Shown: piece by piece, positions 25,736 through 34,301 of the stretch
Layout of the letters: every line of letters starts with the position of its first letter
Numbering within the stretch: position 1 is the first letter of the stretch
NCBI RefSeq assembly: GCF_046159835.1
Contig: NZ_JBJXCY010000001.1
Coordinates: forward strand, 868,001 to 932,000
Length of the DNA: 64,000 bases
Source of the DNA: JACKJK01 sp046159835
Lineage (GTDB): Bacteria; Pseudomonadota; Alphaproteobacteria; Rhizobiales; Tepidamorphaceae
Direction: 5' to 3'
Made by a program: the position numbers and the translations under genes
Notes under the pieces: generated by a model
Told to the model about the DNA's origin: nothing
The model's database searches: none
What the model saw: only the letters and a program-made list of their open reading frames with translations

Positions 25736-26413
25736 ATGAATGATGGAAAACCCGCCGGGACGATCAGTCTTAAGGACTGCACACTGGTCCGCAAAGCCAA
25801 CATGCGGAACATTTACATTCTACCGTCCCGACCGGGCGTTGTCTTGAAGACGATTCGGCCGGAACGCGTGGATGGGAAGGGAAATCTCCCGGAATACGGG
25901 CGCATCAAGAATCTTCGGGGCTTCGGTGCGTATCATGTCTTCATTCGGGAAATTGAGGAATACATCCGTCTCAGGCGGATAACCTATGGCAACCGGTCGG
26001 CGCGACTTCCGATACCCGACATTTACGAGCTGACGGACACTGAAGAGGGACTTGGGCTGGTCGTTGAGAAGATGACGGATGGCAATGGCAAGTTGGCTCC
26101 CACGCTTGCGGAAATTATCGTATCGAAAAATCTCTCCCCAAAACACGAGCGGGCACTCGAGGCATTCGGCACCAAATGCAAGGCCCTGCACGTGGTGTTC
26201 GGCGATGTTCATTTGAATAATCTCGTCTATACCGAGACAAGAACAGGCGAGCCGGAGCTGGTTTGCATCGACGGTTTCGGGGAGAAGTCCTTGGTCCCGA
26301 TCCACAGATGGTCGAAGACGGTGAATGCAAGAAAAATCGATCGCACGATTAGGCGCATGCAAAGGCTGATGGTGCCTGGGCAACTGAAATTGCGAACTCG
26401 GGAAAAGAGTTAG
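25736..26413 (+). CDS. YrbL-like protein (kinase-fold, PhoP-network type)
   Basis: A 225-residue protein resembling enterobacterial YrbL: a basic Lys in VVLKTIRPE, VVEKMTDGNGKLAPTL as hinge, FGDVHLNNLVY as a catalytic-loop-like HxxN motif, and CIDGFGEKS in place of DFG. This is the arrangement of small eukaryotic-like kinases. ATG 25736 has AAGGG 8 bases upstream; the open frame to 25643 has no support. Base composition is visibly less GC-rich than its neighbours, hinting at transfer. No operon partner is evident. Confidence 0.75.
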   Translation: MNDGKPAGTISLKDCTLVRKANMRNIYILPSRPGVVLKTIRPERVDGKGNLPEYGRIKNLRGFGAYHVFIREIEEYIRLRRITYGNRSARLPIPDIYELTDTEEGLGLVVEKMTDGNGKLAPTLAEIIVSKNLSPKHERALEAFGTKCKALHVVFGDVHLNNLVYTETRTGEPELVCIDGFGEKSLVPIHRWSKTVNARKIDRTIRRMQRLMVPGQLKLRTREKS

Positions 26414-26558
26414 GCAGCCGGAACAGGCAATCATACCCTTCTCATGACGCGACTGACGCGGGCGCTTGAGTGAGATCGTGCATATGCCGAAGTGGTGGCT
26501 CTGGCCTTAACGCCAATCGCCCTTTTCCCGCCCCGGTTCAGACGGTACACATTCTGCC

Positions 26559-27890
26559 ATGAAGCCTGATCCGAATCGTCATCTTCTCAGCCGCCGGACC
26601 ATTCTCGCGGGCGCATCGTCGCTTGCTGGCGCCACCGCCCTGCAGGCACCGTTCGTGTCGCGGGCGCGGGCCGCAGACCCGGTGAAAATCGGTCTGCTGC
26701 ACCCCACGAGCGGTTTCTACGCCAATGCCGGCAAGCAGTGCCGCGCGGGCGCGGAGCTTGCCATCGCAGACGTCAACGCGGCCGGCGGGATCGCTAGCCT
26801 CGACGGCGCCCTGGTGGAAGCGGTCAATGCCGATGTGGAGTCGGTGCCTGAAAGCGCCATGGAGCCGGTCGGCGACCTGGATGATGCCGGTGTGCTCGGC
26901 ATCGTCGGTGCCTATGCAAGCGGGCTGGCACTTGCCGCCAGCGAGGCCGCAGCAGAGCGCAACCTTGCCTTCTGCGTCGATGTCGGCGTCTCCGACCAGT
27001 TGGTGCGGCGCGGGCTGAGCAATGTCTTCCGCCTCGGTCCGGGATACACCCAGGCCTCGCTGTCGCTGGCCGACCGCATCGTCGACCTCGGCAACGAGGG
27101 CAAGCGGGTGATGATCGTCCATGCCGATGCGCCCTATGGACGTGGCGTCGCGCTGCGCATGAAGGACGTGTTCGAGCAGGTCGGCATCGAGGTGATCGAG
27201 CAGGTGCCGACGACCGTCGGCATCGAGGACTTCCGCCCCATCGTGCGCCGTATCGAAGCCGCCGATCCGGACGTGCTGGTGCCGGCTGTCTTCTTCGAGG
27301 ATTACGCGAACCTCGTGCGCGCGGTGAAGGGTGGCAAGACGGCGCCCCGTCTCATCGCGTCACTGTTCGGCGGCGCGGCATCGAGCCCGGTGTTCCTTGC
27401 CGAAAACGGCGACATTGCCGAGGGCATCGCGGATTCCTGCCACTGGTATGATCCCGGCAGCCCGCTCCAGCAAAAGCGCATCGAGGCGGTTCGCGCGCTC
27501 GACCTGCCATACGGGCACGAGGTCTTCATGGCCTACAACGCCACGCGCCTGCTGATCGACGCCATCGACAATGCAGGCTCGCACAGCCGCGAAGCGGTCA
27601 TCGCCGCGCTGTCCCTGTCACGCTTTGCCGAGCACGGCATGCCCTACGGGCCGACGCAGTTCCAGGACGGCCAGAACATGGGCGCGGCTCCGGCCTTCAC
27701 GCAGGTTCAGGACGGCGAGATCAAGCTGGTCGGCCCGAAGCAGTTTGCCGAAGCCGACCTCGAGCTTCAGCGCCCCGGCGACCCGCCGCCGCCGATTGCA
27801 GCTGATGGCGAACCGGTCGACGGGTCGCCCAGCGACACCGGCGCGGCTGCTGCCGAAGCGGCCCCGGCGGACGCGGCTCCCGCCGACTGA
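26559..27890 (+). CDS. ABC transporter substrate-binding protein, branched-chain amino acid/amide type (orphan)
   Basis: A 443-residue Tat-exported protein (SRRTILAGASSLAGA) of the periplasmic LivJ/AmiC family. The mature N-terminus VKIGLLHPTSGFYANAGK and the segments GIVGAYASGLALAASEAAAE and YMAYNATRLLIDAI-like positions are typical of this class. The last 40 residues are a Pro/Ala/Asp-rich tail. No permease or ATPase genes are adjacent, so it either serves a distant transporter or acts as a receptor. Confidence 0.88.
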   Translation: MKPDPNRHLLSRRTILAGASSLAGATALQAPFVSRARAADPVKIGLLHPTSGFYANAGKQCRAGAELAIADVNAAGGIASLDGALVEAVNADVESVPESAMEPVGDLDDAGVLGIVGAYASGLALAASEAAAERNLAFCVDVGVSDQLVRRGLSNVFRLGPGYTQASLSLADRIVDLGNEGKRVMIVHADAPYGRGVALRMKDVFEQVGIEVIEQVPTTVGIEDFRPIVRRIEAADPDVLVPAVFFEDYANLVRAVKGGKTAPRLIASLFGGAASSPVFLAENGDIAEGIADSCHWYDPGSPLQQKRIEAVRALDLPYGHEVFMAYNATRLLIDAIDNAGSHSREAVIAALSLSRFAEHGMPYGPTQFQDGQNMGAAPAFTQVQDGEIKLVGPKQFAEADLELQRPGDPPPPIAADGEPVDGSPSDTGAAAAEAAPADAAPAD

Positions 27891-27895
27891 TCGCT

Positions 27896-28327
27896 TCAGT
27901 CCTCGCTGACCCCGAACTCCGCCAGCACCTCGGCCTCGGTCTTGCGCGGCGCATCGTCGGCGAAGGCGTACCTGTCCGGCTGGTGATCCACGAAGATGTG
28001 CTGCGCCAGCGTGATGCCGGCGCTGTCGTCCATGGAGTCCACCGAGACGATCAGCATGGCGTCGTGGTTGTCGGCAAGCCGGTAGAACAGGCTCGTGCCG
28101 CAGGTCGCGCAGAAGCCGCGCTCGGCCCAGTCGCTTGAACGGTACCAGCGCAGGCCCGTATCGTTGAGCCATGTCACGTCATCGCCGCTGGCATGGACGC
28201 ACATGAACGGCCCGCCCGACCACCTCCGGCACATGCTGCAATGGCAGGTGGTGTAGTGCTCGTCGGCCACGCTCACCTCGTAGTGCACGTTGCCGCACAG
28301 GCATTGGCCGCGCTTGCGCTCGCTCAT
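27896..28327 (-). CDS. GFA (glutathione-dependent formaldehyde-activating-like) family protein
   Basis: A 143-residue zinc-binding protein of the Mss4-like fold. Cysteine pairs are visible in QCLCGNVHYE (C9, C11), TTCHCSMCRRWSG (C28, C30, C33) and GFCATCGTSLF (C73, C76). The start is set by GAGGAG 10 bases upstream. Members were named for formaldehyde-glutathione binding, but most have no proven activity. It is convergent with the substrate-binding protein gene and follows an LprI-like gene by 26 bases on the same strand. Confidence 0.9.
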   Translation of the reverse strand: MSERKRGQCLCGNVHYEVSVADEHYTTCHCSMCRRWSGGPFMCVHASGDDVTWLNDTGLRWYRSSDWAERGFCATCGTSLFYRLADNHDAMLIVSVDSMDDSAGITLAQHIFVDHQPDRYAFADDAPRKTEAEVLAEFGVSED

Positions 28328-28353
28328 CCCGGTTGTCTCCTCGCCGCTCGGGT

Positions 28354-28791
28354 CTACTCTACGCCGTAGCGCTGTTTCAGGGCCTTGGTGCGGGCCTCGG
28401 TCATGTCGAGCGCGCACGACATCGCGGCGTTGCCCGCGCCGGACCCGCCGTACCACTCGTAGGGCACGGCGCTGAAGCAGTCGTTCTCCTTGAACTGGAC
28501 CCAGCCGCGCTGGGCATCCAGCAGAACCTTCTTCCACGTCTCGCGCTCTTCGGCGGGGACGTAGTCGCTGGCCTCGATGGACGACTGGACCAGCCCCCAG
28601 ATGCGGTTCAGTTCCGAGTCGGCACGCTTGTATTCCTTCTCGAGGCAGGCCCCCATCTCGACGGTCGTGGTGGCATCCTCGCAGGTTGCCATCGCCGGCG
28701 TGGCGGTGAATCCCGCGCACAGCGCCAGCGCGTAAGTGATTCCGGCAATTGCGGTTTTCCCCTTTCGCGCAACAAGGTTCTGAATCGGCAT
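28354..28791 (-). CDS. LprI-like DUF1311 periplasmic protein
   Basis: A 145-residue exported protein with a hydrophobic signal (about 12-34) and a DUF1311/LprI domain: CEDATTTVEMGACLEKEYKRAD, LLDAQRGWVQFKENDC and a later cysteine. The four cysteines would form disulfides. LprI of Mycobacterium inhibits lysozyme, but for most members the role is not proven. The ATG is preceded by AAGGA at 6 bases. It lies upstream of the GFA gene in the same direction. Confidence 0.85.
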   Translation of the reverse strand: MPIQNLVARKGKTAIAGITYALALCAGFTATPAMATCEDATTTVEMGACLEKEYKRADSELNRIWGLVQSSIEASDYVPAEERETWKKVLLDAQRGWVQFKENDCFSAVPYEWYGGSGAGNAAMSCALDMTEARTKALKQRYGVE

Positions 28792-28990
28792 GTGAAGTCC
28801 TTCATCCTGTTCCAGATGTGGGCGGTCTGGCCGTGCGGCAGCTTCCCATGCGGCAATGTTCTGCTCAAGAAGCCTTCTTCTGTCATGTGCGTCCGGCTAG
28901 AGGTTTTTGAACGCTTTCCAACAGGCCGATCGCGTATAAACATGGCCCCGAACGGGGAACACGCCTTGAGTCACTTGCGGAGAAGAACAC

Positions 28991-29851
28991 ATGCCCGCTG
29001 ATCGCGCCGCCTGCCAGGCCTTCATGAAGCTTCACATTGAGGACGGGCTGTTCGTAATGCCCAACCCGTGGGACATCGGCACCGCGCGCATCCTCACAAC
29101 CATGGGGTTTCGCGCGCTGGCGAGCGCAAGCTGGGCGCTGGCCTTCACGCAAGGGGTGCGCGACGGGGAGATGCTGGTCAGCCGCGAAAGCGCCATCGGC
29201 CATGCGGCACTGATCCGCGATGCGTCCGGGTTGCCGGTCAACGGCGACTTCGAGAACGGCTTTGGCCATGAACCCGGCAGCGTGCGCGAGACGGTGCTGG
29301 ATGCCATCGACGCGGGGCTGGCCGGTTGCTCCATCGAGGACTCAACCGGCGACAGCCGCGAGCCCCTCTACGACGAGGGCCTCGCGCTGGAGCGCATCAC
29401 GGCTGCCCGCACCGCGATCCAGGAGACCGGCGTGCCATTCGTTCTGACGGCGCGCTGCGAGGCGTATCTCACGGGGATGGAAAACCCGTTCCCCTTCGTG
29501 CTCGACCGCCTGCAGAAATACGTGAATGCCGGTGCCGACGTGATCTACGCGCCGGGCATCACCGATGCGCACGAGATCGCCACGCTGGTGCGCGAGGGCG
29601 GGGCTGCGGTCAATGTGCTCGGCGGCATCGGCAAATTTCCGCTCAGCCTTGTTGAGCTTGAATCCATGGGCGTGAAGCGCGTCAGCCTCGGTCCGCAATT
29701 GATGCGCGCCGCACTCGGCGGCTTCCTGCGTGCCGCCGACGAACTGGTCAACAAGGGTACCTTCGACTTCACCCGCACGAACGCGACCGGCGACCGGATC
29801 GACATCTATCTCGCATCGCGCGAGGACGACAGCGAGGACACGAGCGAATGA
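28991..29851 (+). CDS. Isocitrate lyase/PEP mutase superfamily protein without the catalytic Cys loop
   Basis: A 286-residue TIM-barrel enzyme. Landmarks are the N-terminal NPWDIGTARIL, LPVNGDFENGFG (metal-binding D/E) and GCSIEDSTGD. The KxCGH loop that carries the lyase cysteine is absent; GDSREPLYD takes its place. This fits the PEP mutase/phosphonopyruvate-hydrolase-like subgroup often annotated as a carboxyphosphonoenolpyruvate phosphonomutase. Substrate unknown. Its stop overlaps the start of the GNAT gene (ATGA). Confidence 0.85.
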   Translation: MPADRAACQAFMKLHIEDGLFVMPNPWDIGTARILTTMGFRALASASWALAFTQGVRDGEMLVSRESAIGHAALIRDASGLPVNGDFENGFGHEPGSVRETVLDAIDAGLAGCSIEDSTGDSREPLYDEGLALERITAARTAIQETGVPFVLTARCEAYLTGMENPFPFVLDRLQKYVNAGADVIYAPGITDAHEIATLVREGGAAVNVLGGIGKFPLSLVELESMGVKRVSLGPQLMRAALGGFLRAADELVNKGTFDFTRTNATGDRIDIYLASREDDSEDTSE

Positions 29852-30546
29852 CCCGACCAATTCCCGACCTGCCGCGCCCGCGCCCGCCAAGGACACCGCT
29901 GGAGGGGCGATATTGCCGCCTTGAACAGGTCACGCCGGGCCATTTCGCCGACCTCTGGCACGCCTATGGCAAGGACACCGAGGGCCGCATCTGGGACTAT
30001 CTCCCCTACGGCCCGTTCGAAAGCCGGGATGATTTCTTCGCCTTCGCGCAAGCGACCTATCTCGGCGACGACCCGCTGTTTCATGCCATCATCGACGCGC
30101 GCACCGGCAAGGCGGTCGGCGTGGCGAGCCTCATGCGCATCACGCCAGAATTCGGCGTGATCGAGGTCGGCCACATCAACTACGGCCCGCCGCTGCAGAA
30201 GACGCCCGCCGGGACCGAGGCGCAATACTTGCTGATGCGCCGCGCCTTCGAGGAGTTGGGATATCGGCGCTACGAGTGGAAATGCGACAATGCCAATGCC
30301 GGCTCGAAGGCTGCCGCGAAGCGCTACGGCTTCACCTTCGAGGGCATCTTCCGCAAGCACCTCGTCGTGAAGTGCCGCAACCGCGACACGGCGTGGTTCT
30401 CCATCACCGACGATGAATGGCCGGCGATAAGGGCTGCCTTCGAAAGCTGGCTGGAGCCGGGTAATTTCGACGAAGCCGGTCGCCAGAAAATCAAACTCGG
30501 TGCCGACGGCACGCGGTTGCACCAGCAGCACCAGCAGCAACAATAA
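29848..30546 (+). CDS. GNAT N-acetyltransferase (RimJ/RimL type) with a His/Gln tail
   Basis: A 232-residue acetyltransferase of the RimJ/RimL subfamily: LEGRYCRLEQVTPGHFADLW, ASLMRITPEFGVIEVGHINY and YRRYEWKCDNANAGSKAAA, where family members contact acetyl-CoA. The gene ends in an unusual CAG/CAC/CAA tract encoding HQQHQQQQ. Coupled by a 4-base overlap to the upstream PEP-mutase-like gene. Acceptor unknown. The SDR gene begins 12 bases later. Confidence 0.88.
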   Translation: MTRPIPDLPRPRPPRTPLEGRYCRLEQVTPGHFADLWHAYGKDTEGRIWDYLPYGPFESRDDFFAFAQATYLGDDPLFHAIIDARTGKAVGVASLMRITPEFGVIEVGHINYGPPLQKTPAGTEAQYLLMRRAFEELGYRRYEWKCDNANAGSKAAAKRYGFTFEGIFRKHLVVKCRNRDTAWFSITDDEWPAIRAAFESWLEPGNFDEAGRQKIKLGADGTRLHQQHQQQQ

Positions 30547-30558
30547 GCGGGAGGGGAG

Positions 30559-31308
30559 ATGCGCATGGCGGGAAGGCTCAAGGGCAAGGTCGCGGTCGTC
30601 ACGGCGGCAGGGCAGGGGATCGGACGCGCCATCGCGGAAAGCTTCGTCGCCGAGGGTGCAACGGTCTGGGCGACCGATCTCGACGTCTCCAAGCTGGACG
30701 GCATCAAGCGCGCCGAGCGCCGCAAGCTCGACGTCATGAAGACCAAGGCGGTGGATGCCTTTGCCGAAAAGGTCGGCGGGATCGACGTGCTGGTGAACGT
30801 CGCAGGCTTCGTCCATCACGGCTCGGTGCTGGAGTGCAGCGACGAGGACTGGGATTTCTCGTTCGACCTCAACGTGAAGTCCATGCACCGGATGATCCGC
30901 GCGTTCCTGCCCGGCATGGTGGCGCGCGGCGGTGGGGCGATCGTCAACATGTCGTCGGGCGCATCCTCGCTGAAGGGCACGCCGAAACGGCATGTCTACG
31001 GCGCGACGAAGGCCGCCGTGATCGGCCTCACGAAGGCGGTCGCCGCCGACTTCATCAAGGACAAGATCCGCTGCAATGCGATCTGCCCCGGCACGGTGCG
31101 CTCACCGAGCTGGGACGCACGCGTGCAGAAACTTGGCAAGGAGATGGGCGGCTACGAAAAGGCGCTGGAATGGTTCCTGTCCCGCCAGCCCTCCGGCCGC
31201 ATCGCTGAAGCCGAAGAAGTGGCCGCGATGGCCGTCTACCTTGCCAGCGACGAGTCCGCCTTCGTGACCGGCGCGGAATTCAAGATCGACGGCGGGTGGA
31301 CGCTCTGA
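30559..31308 (+). CDS. Short-chain dehydrogenase/reductase (sugar-acid type)
   Basis: A 249-residue classical SDR: cofactor motif TAAGQGIGRAI, D39/D41 in ATDLDVSKL favouring NAD, NVAGFVHHGSV, catalytic S and YGATK, and the C-terminal GAEFKIDGGWTL. It resembles the DHRS6/2-keto-3-deoxy-fuconate dehydrogenase branch, which fits the adjacent tetronate genes. The second ATG (30565) has better spacing from the GGGAGGGG site, so the first two residues may be absent. denD starts 84 bases downstream. Confidence 0.88.
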   Translation: MRMAGRLKGKVAVVTAAGQGIGRAIAESFVAEGATVWATDLDVSKLDGIKRAERRKLDVMKTKAVDAFAEKVGGIDVLVNVAGFVHHGSVLECSDEDWDFSFDLNVKSMHRMIRAFLPGMVARGGGAIVNMSSGASSLKGTPKRHVYGATKAAVIGLTKAVAADFIKDKIRCNAICPGTVRSPSWDARVQKLGKEMGGYEKALEWFLSRQPSGRIAEAEEVAAMAVYLASDESAFVTGAEFKIDGGWTL

Positions 31309-31392
31309 GCCAATTCGGAAACAGTGGGTCATGAGTGCAAGACCGAAAAGCCTGGCTCAGAAGCGGGCAGGGCGCAGTGCGGGGGTAGTGAC

Positions 31393-32370
31393 ATGCAGGT
31401 CCTGATATTCGGTGCAGCCGGGATGATCGGCCGCAAGCTGACGGATCGTCTCGTCGAGGACGGCTCGCTCGCCGGGCGCAAAATCGAGAAGCTTTGGCTG
31501 CATGACGTGGTCGAGCCGCCCATGCCGCAGACGACCGATATCGAGATCGATGCGCGCTCCGGCGACATCTGCGAGCCTGGTGCGGTGGAGCGCCTCGTCG
31601 CCAAGAAGCCGGACGTGATCTATCACCTCGCGGCCATCGTCTCCGGCGAGGCGGAAACGGATTTCGAGAAGGGCTACCGCGTCAATCTCGACGCGACACG
31701 CAAGCTGTTCGAGGCGATCCGTGGCATCGAGAACTATCGCCCGCGCGTCATCTTCACCTCGTCGCTCGCCGTCTTCGGCGCGCCGTTTCCAAGCGTCATC
31801 CCCGACGAGTTTCACCTCACGCCGCTGACCTCCTACGGCGTGCAGAAGGCCTGCGGCGAGATGCTGCTGGCGGACTACTCGCGGCGCGGCATCCTTGACG
31901 GGATTGGCATCCGGCTGCCGACGATCTCCGTGCGGCCCGGCAAGCCCAACAAGGCTGCGTCGAGCTTCTTCTCAGGCATCATCCGCGAGCCGCTGGCCGG
32001 ACAGGAGGCAATCCTGCCGGTCTCCGAGGACGTGGTGCACTGGGTCGCCAGTCCGCGCGCGGCCGTCGGCTATCTCGTCCATGCGGCTGGCGTTCCCGGC
32101 GAGAAGATCGGCCCGCGCCGCAACATGACGATGCCGGGGCTGGGGCTGAGCGTGGCGGAGATGATCGCCGCCCTGCGCGACGTGGCCGGCGACAAGGTCG
32201 CCGCGCGCATCCGTGAGGAACGCGACCCGTTCATCGAGGGGATCGTGGTCGGATGGCCGACGCGGTTCGATGCCGCGCGGGCGCGCGAGCTGGGCTTTGT
32301 CGGCGACAAGGACTTCCAGTCAGTCATCCGCGCCCATATCGAGGATGAGCTGGGCGGCGAGGTCGCCTGA
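31393..32370 (+). CDS. denD: D-erythronate dehydrogenase (extended SDR)
   Basis: A 325-residue NAD(P)-dependent epimerase/dehydratase-type protein: Rossmann motif IFGAAGMIGRKL, YHLAAIVSGEAE, and catalytic SYGVQKACGEML. The overall pattern, including LWLHDVVEPP and GIRLPTISVRPGKPNKAASS, matches DenD, which oxidises D-erythronate to 2-oxo-tetronate. The ATG at 31393 is the point where homology begins; the frame is open from 31324. otnK and otnC of the same pathway lie 4 kb away on the other strand, strengthening the call. Confidence 0.85.
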   Translation: MQVLIFGAAGMIGRKLTDRLVEDGSLAGRKIEKLWLHDVVEPPMPQTTDIEIDARSGDICEPGAVERLVAKKPDVIYHLAAIVSGEAETDFEKGYRVNLDATRKLFEAIRGIENYRPRVIFTSSLAVFGAPFPSVIPDEFHLTPLTSYGVQKACGEMLLADYSRRGILDGIGIRLPTISVRPGKPNKAASSFFSGIIREPLAGQEAILPVSEDVVHWVASPRAAVGYLVHAAGVPGEKIGPRRNMTMPGLGLSVAEMIAALRDVAGDKVAARIREERDPFIEGIVVGWPTRFDAARARELGFVGDKDFQSVIRAHIEDELGGEVA

Positions 32371-32372
32371 CC

Positions 32373-33152
32373 TCAGTTCCCGGTGCGGATCAGGAACAGC
32401 GGCCGCGAGCCGCCGGGATCGCGAATCCAGACCGGACCTTCACGTTGTGAAAAGGTTAGGCGCTGCTGGCCGGCGGAGTCGTGGACGCTGAGGTAGCGCT
32501 CGCCGATCTGCCATCCGGCGAGATCGAGAACCGTGATGTTGTCCATGCAGCCGTCCTGCATTTCCAGCGCGGGGAGGTCGGCGTCCCCGGTGTCGTCCGA
32601 CATGCGGACCGTGCAAAGCTGGTCGCTGCCATCCGCGTCGCGCGCGAAGACCCAGGTGCCCGCGATGCCGAGACCACCGGTGCCGGTCGCAACGACCTCT
32701 GCCGGAGCGGTGGACGGTGCCGTGGCGGAGATGTCCTCGCTGTCGGGATCGAGCGCCAGGTAGGCGATGCCCCCCTGCGGGAAGCGTCCGACGCGAATGC
32801 CGTCACCGATCTCCTGGAATTCCACGACCTGCTCGCCAGCGCCGTTGAGGAACAGCAGCGGGGCGCGGTCGACGCCGCCGACCCATCCGGTCAGCTCAGC
32901 AAGGCTCGTGTAGCGCGACTGGCAGTCGGCTTCGGCGTTGATGGTGCCGGGCGCGGGAACCGGGTTTCCGTCCGCGTCGGTGCCGGGCTGGGCACCGGCT
33001 GCCGGCGGCTCCAGTGTCAGGGCGCACACCACGACGCCGTCGGCACCGGCCAGCGTATAGCGTGCTGCATCGGCGCGGCTTGGCCCCGCGAATGTGAGGG
33101 TGGTGGCTGCTGCCAGTACGAGGGCGGCGCAGGTCTTGAATGGCTCACGCAT
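32373..33152 (-). CDS. Exported protein with two AprI/Inh-like (protease inhibitor) repeats
   Basis: A 259-residue exported protein (signal to about residue 26). Two similar halves are visible, about 30-115 and 175-255. Each has a pattern of Cys near the start, a second Cys about 30-40 residues on, L..L.GW, and a LxVxDxxGQxxxxF-type strand, as in AprI/Inh metalloprotease inhibitors. The first repeat contains CALTLEPPA and ELTGWVGG; the second has CTVRMSDD and DLAGWQIG. The ATG at 33152 begins the signal peptide. No serralysin-type protease is in the window. It interrupts the sugar-acid locus. Confidence 0.7.
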   Translation of the reverse strand: MREPFKTCAALVLAAATTLTFAGPSRADAARYTLAGADGVVVCALTLEPPAAGAQPGTDADGNPVPAPGTINAEADCQSRYTSLAELTGWVGGVDRAPLLFLNGAGEQVVEFQEIGDGIRVGRFPQGGIAYLALDPDSEDISATAPSTAPAEVVATGTGGLGIAGTWVFARDADGSDQLCTVRMSDDTGDADLPALEMQDGCMDNITVLDLAGWQIGERYLSVHDSAGQQRLTFSQREGPVWIRDPGGSRPLFLIRTGN

Positions 33153-33306
33153 GATCGCTCCGTGGGCTTTGTCTGTTTGACAGCGGATCTGCTGTCCGCT
33201 TTGGCGCGCGCATTGAAACATATGCGAAGCGCGCCGTCGCGGCCAAATCGCTCGCCGCGCACTCCTCCATTTGGTCGATAACCTTGACTAAAATGCGACC
33301 CGGAGG

Positions 33307-34269
33307 TCAGCCGCGGATCGGCGTTTCCGCAACCGGCGTGATCGGGATGCCGGTGCGCTTCCAGTTCCGCAGGTTGTCCACCACCAGTTGGCCCATGGCC
33401 TTGCGGGTGTGTTCCGAGGCCGAGCCGACATGCGGCAGCAGCGCCAGCCGGTCCATGTTGATCAGCGCCTGCGGCACCTTCGGCTCTTCCTCGAAGACAT
33501 CCAGCCCGGCGGAGCGGATCGTTCCGTTTTCGAGCGCCTCGATCAGCGCATGTTCGTCGATGACCGTGCCGCGCCCGATATTGACCACGATGCCGTCCGG
33601 CCCCAGTGCCTTCAGCACCTCGGCATTGACCGCGTGGTGGGTGCTGTCGCCGCCGGGCACCACGGCCACGAGCGTGTCGACGGCCTCGGCAAGTCCCGTC
33701 AGGCTGTCGTGATACTCGTAGGAGACGTCAGTGGCGCGGCTGCGATTGTGATAGGCGATGGGAAGCCCGAAGCCTTCCGCGCGCCGCGCGATGGCCTTGC
33801 CGATGCGCCCCAGCCCGAAGATGCCGAGCTTGCGCCCGCGCAGAGTCGTGGTGGTCAGCGGGTAGGCGCGCTCGGTCCACTTGCCGGCGCGCAGGTGCCG
33901 CTCGGCCGCGCCCAGTTCGCGCGCCGCCATCAGCAGCAGCGCCATCGCCGTGTCGGCGACTTCCTCGGTCAGCACGTCCGGCGTGTTGGTGACGTAGATG
34001 CCGTGCTCGCCGGCCCATGCCGCGTCCACCGTGTCGTAGCCGACACCGAAGCTCGATATGATCCGCAGGCTCGGGAAACGAGACATCATCGCCCCGTCGA
34101 CGGGCGCGTGGGCACCGGTCGCGATGGCCATGATATCGGGCGCGACCTTCTCCAGAAGCGCCTCGCGGTCATCGGCCTCCCACAGCCGGTGCACCGTGAA
34201 TTCCTCTTCGAGCTGCTCGATGACGTGAGCCATCATGCGCCCGGGCATCAGCAGGTGCGGTCTTCCCAT
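33307..34269 (-). CDS. D-2-hydroxyacid dehydrogenase (NAD-dependent)
   Basis: A 320-residue enzyme with the Rossmann motif FGLGRIGKAIARR and the catalytic triad positions: R in NIGRGTVIDE, E in LDVFEEEPK and H in LLPHVGSAS. It interconverts a 2-oxoacid and a D-2-hydroxyacid, with glyoxylate/hydroxypyruvate reductase-like members closest. The start (MGRPHLLMPG) has AGGAGA upstream; the frame is open much further, but that DNA belongs to the EamA gene. It is last in the otnK-otnC-SDR-EamA series. Confidence 0.9.
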   Translation of the reverse strand: MGRPHLLMPGRMMAHVIEQLEEEFTVHRLWEADDREALLEKVAPDIMAIATGAHAPVDGAMMSRFPSLRIISSFGVGYDTVDAAWAGEHGIYVTNTPDVLTEEVADTAMALLLMAARELGAAERHLRAGKWTERAYPLTTTTLRGRKLGIFGLGRIGKAIARRAEGFGLPIAYHNRSRATDVSYEYHDSLTGLAEAVDTLVAVVPGGDSTHHAVNAEVLKALGPDGIVVNIGRGTVIDEHALIEALENGTIRSAGLDVFEEEPKVPQALINMDRLALLPHVGSASEHTRKAMGQLVVDNLRNWKRTGIPITPVAETPIRG

Positions 34270-34301
34270 TCCCGTCTCCTTCTTCGGGCGTCGCGCCCTT
34301 C

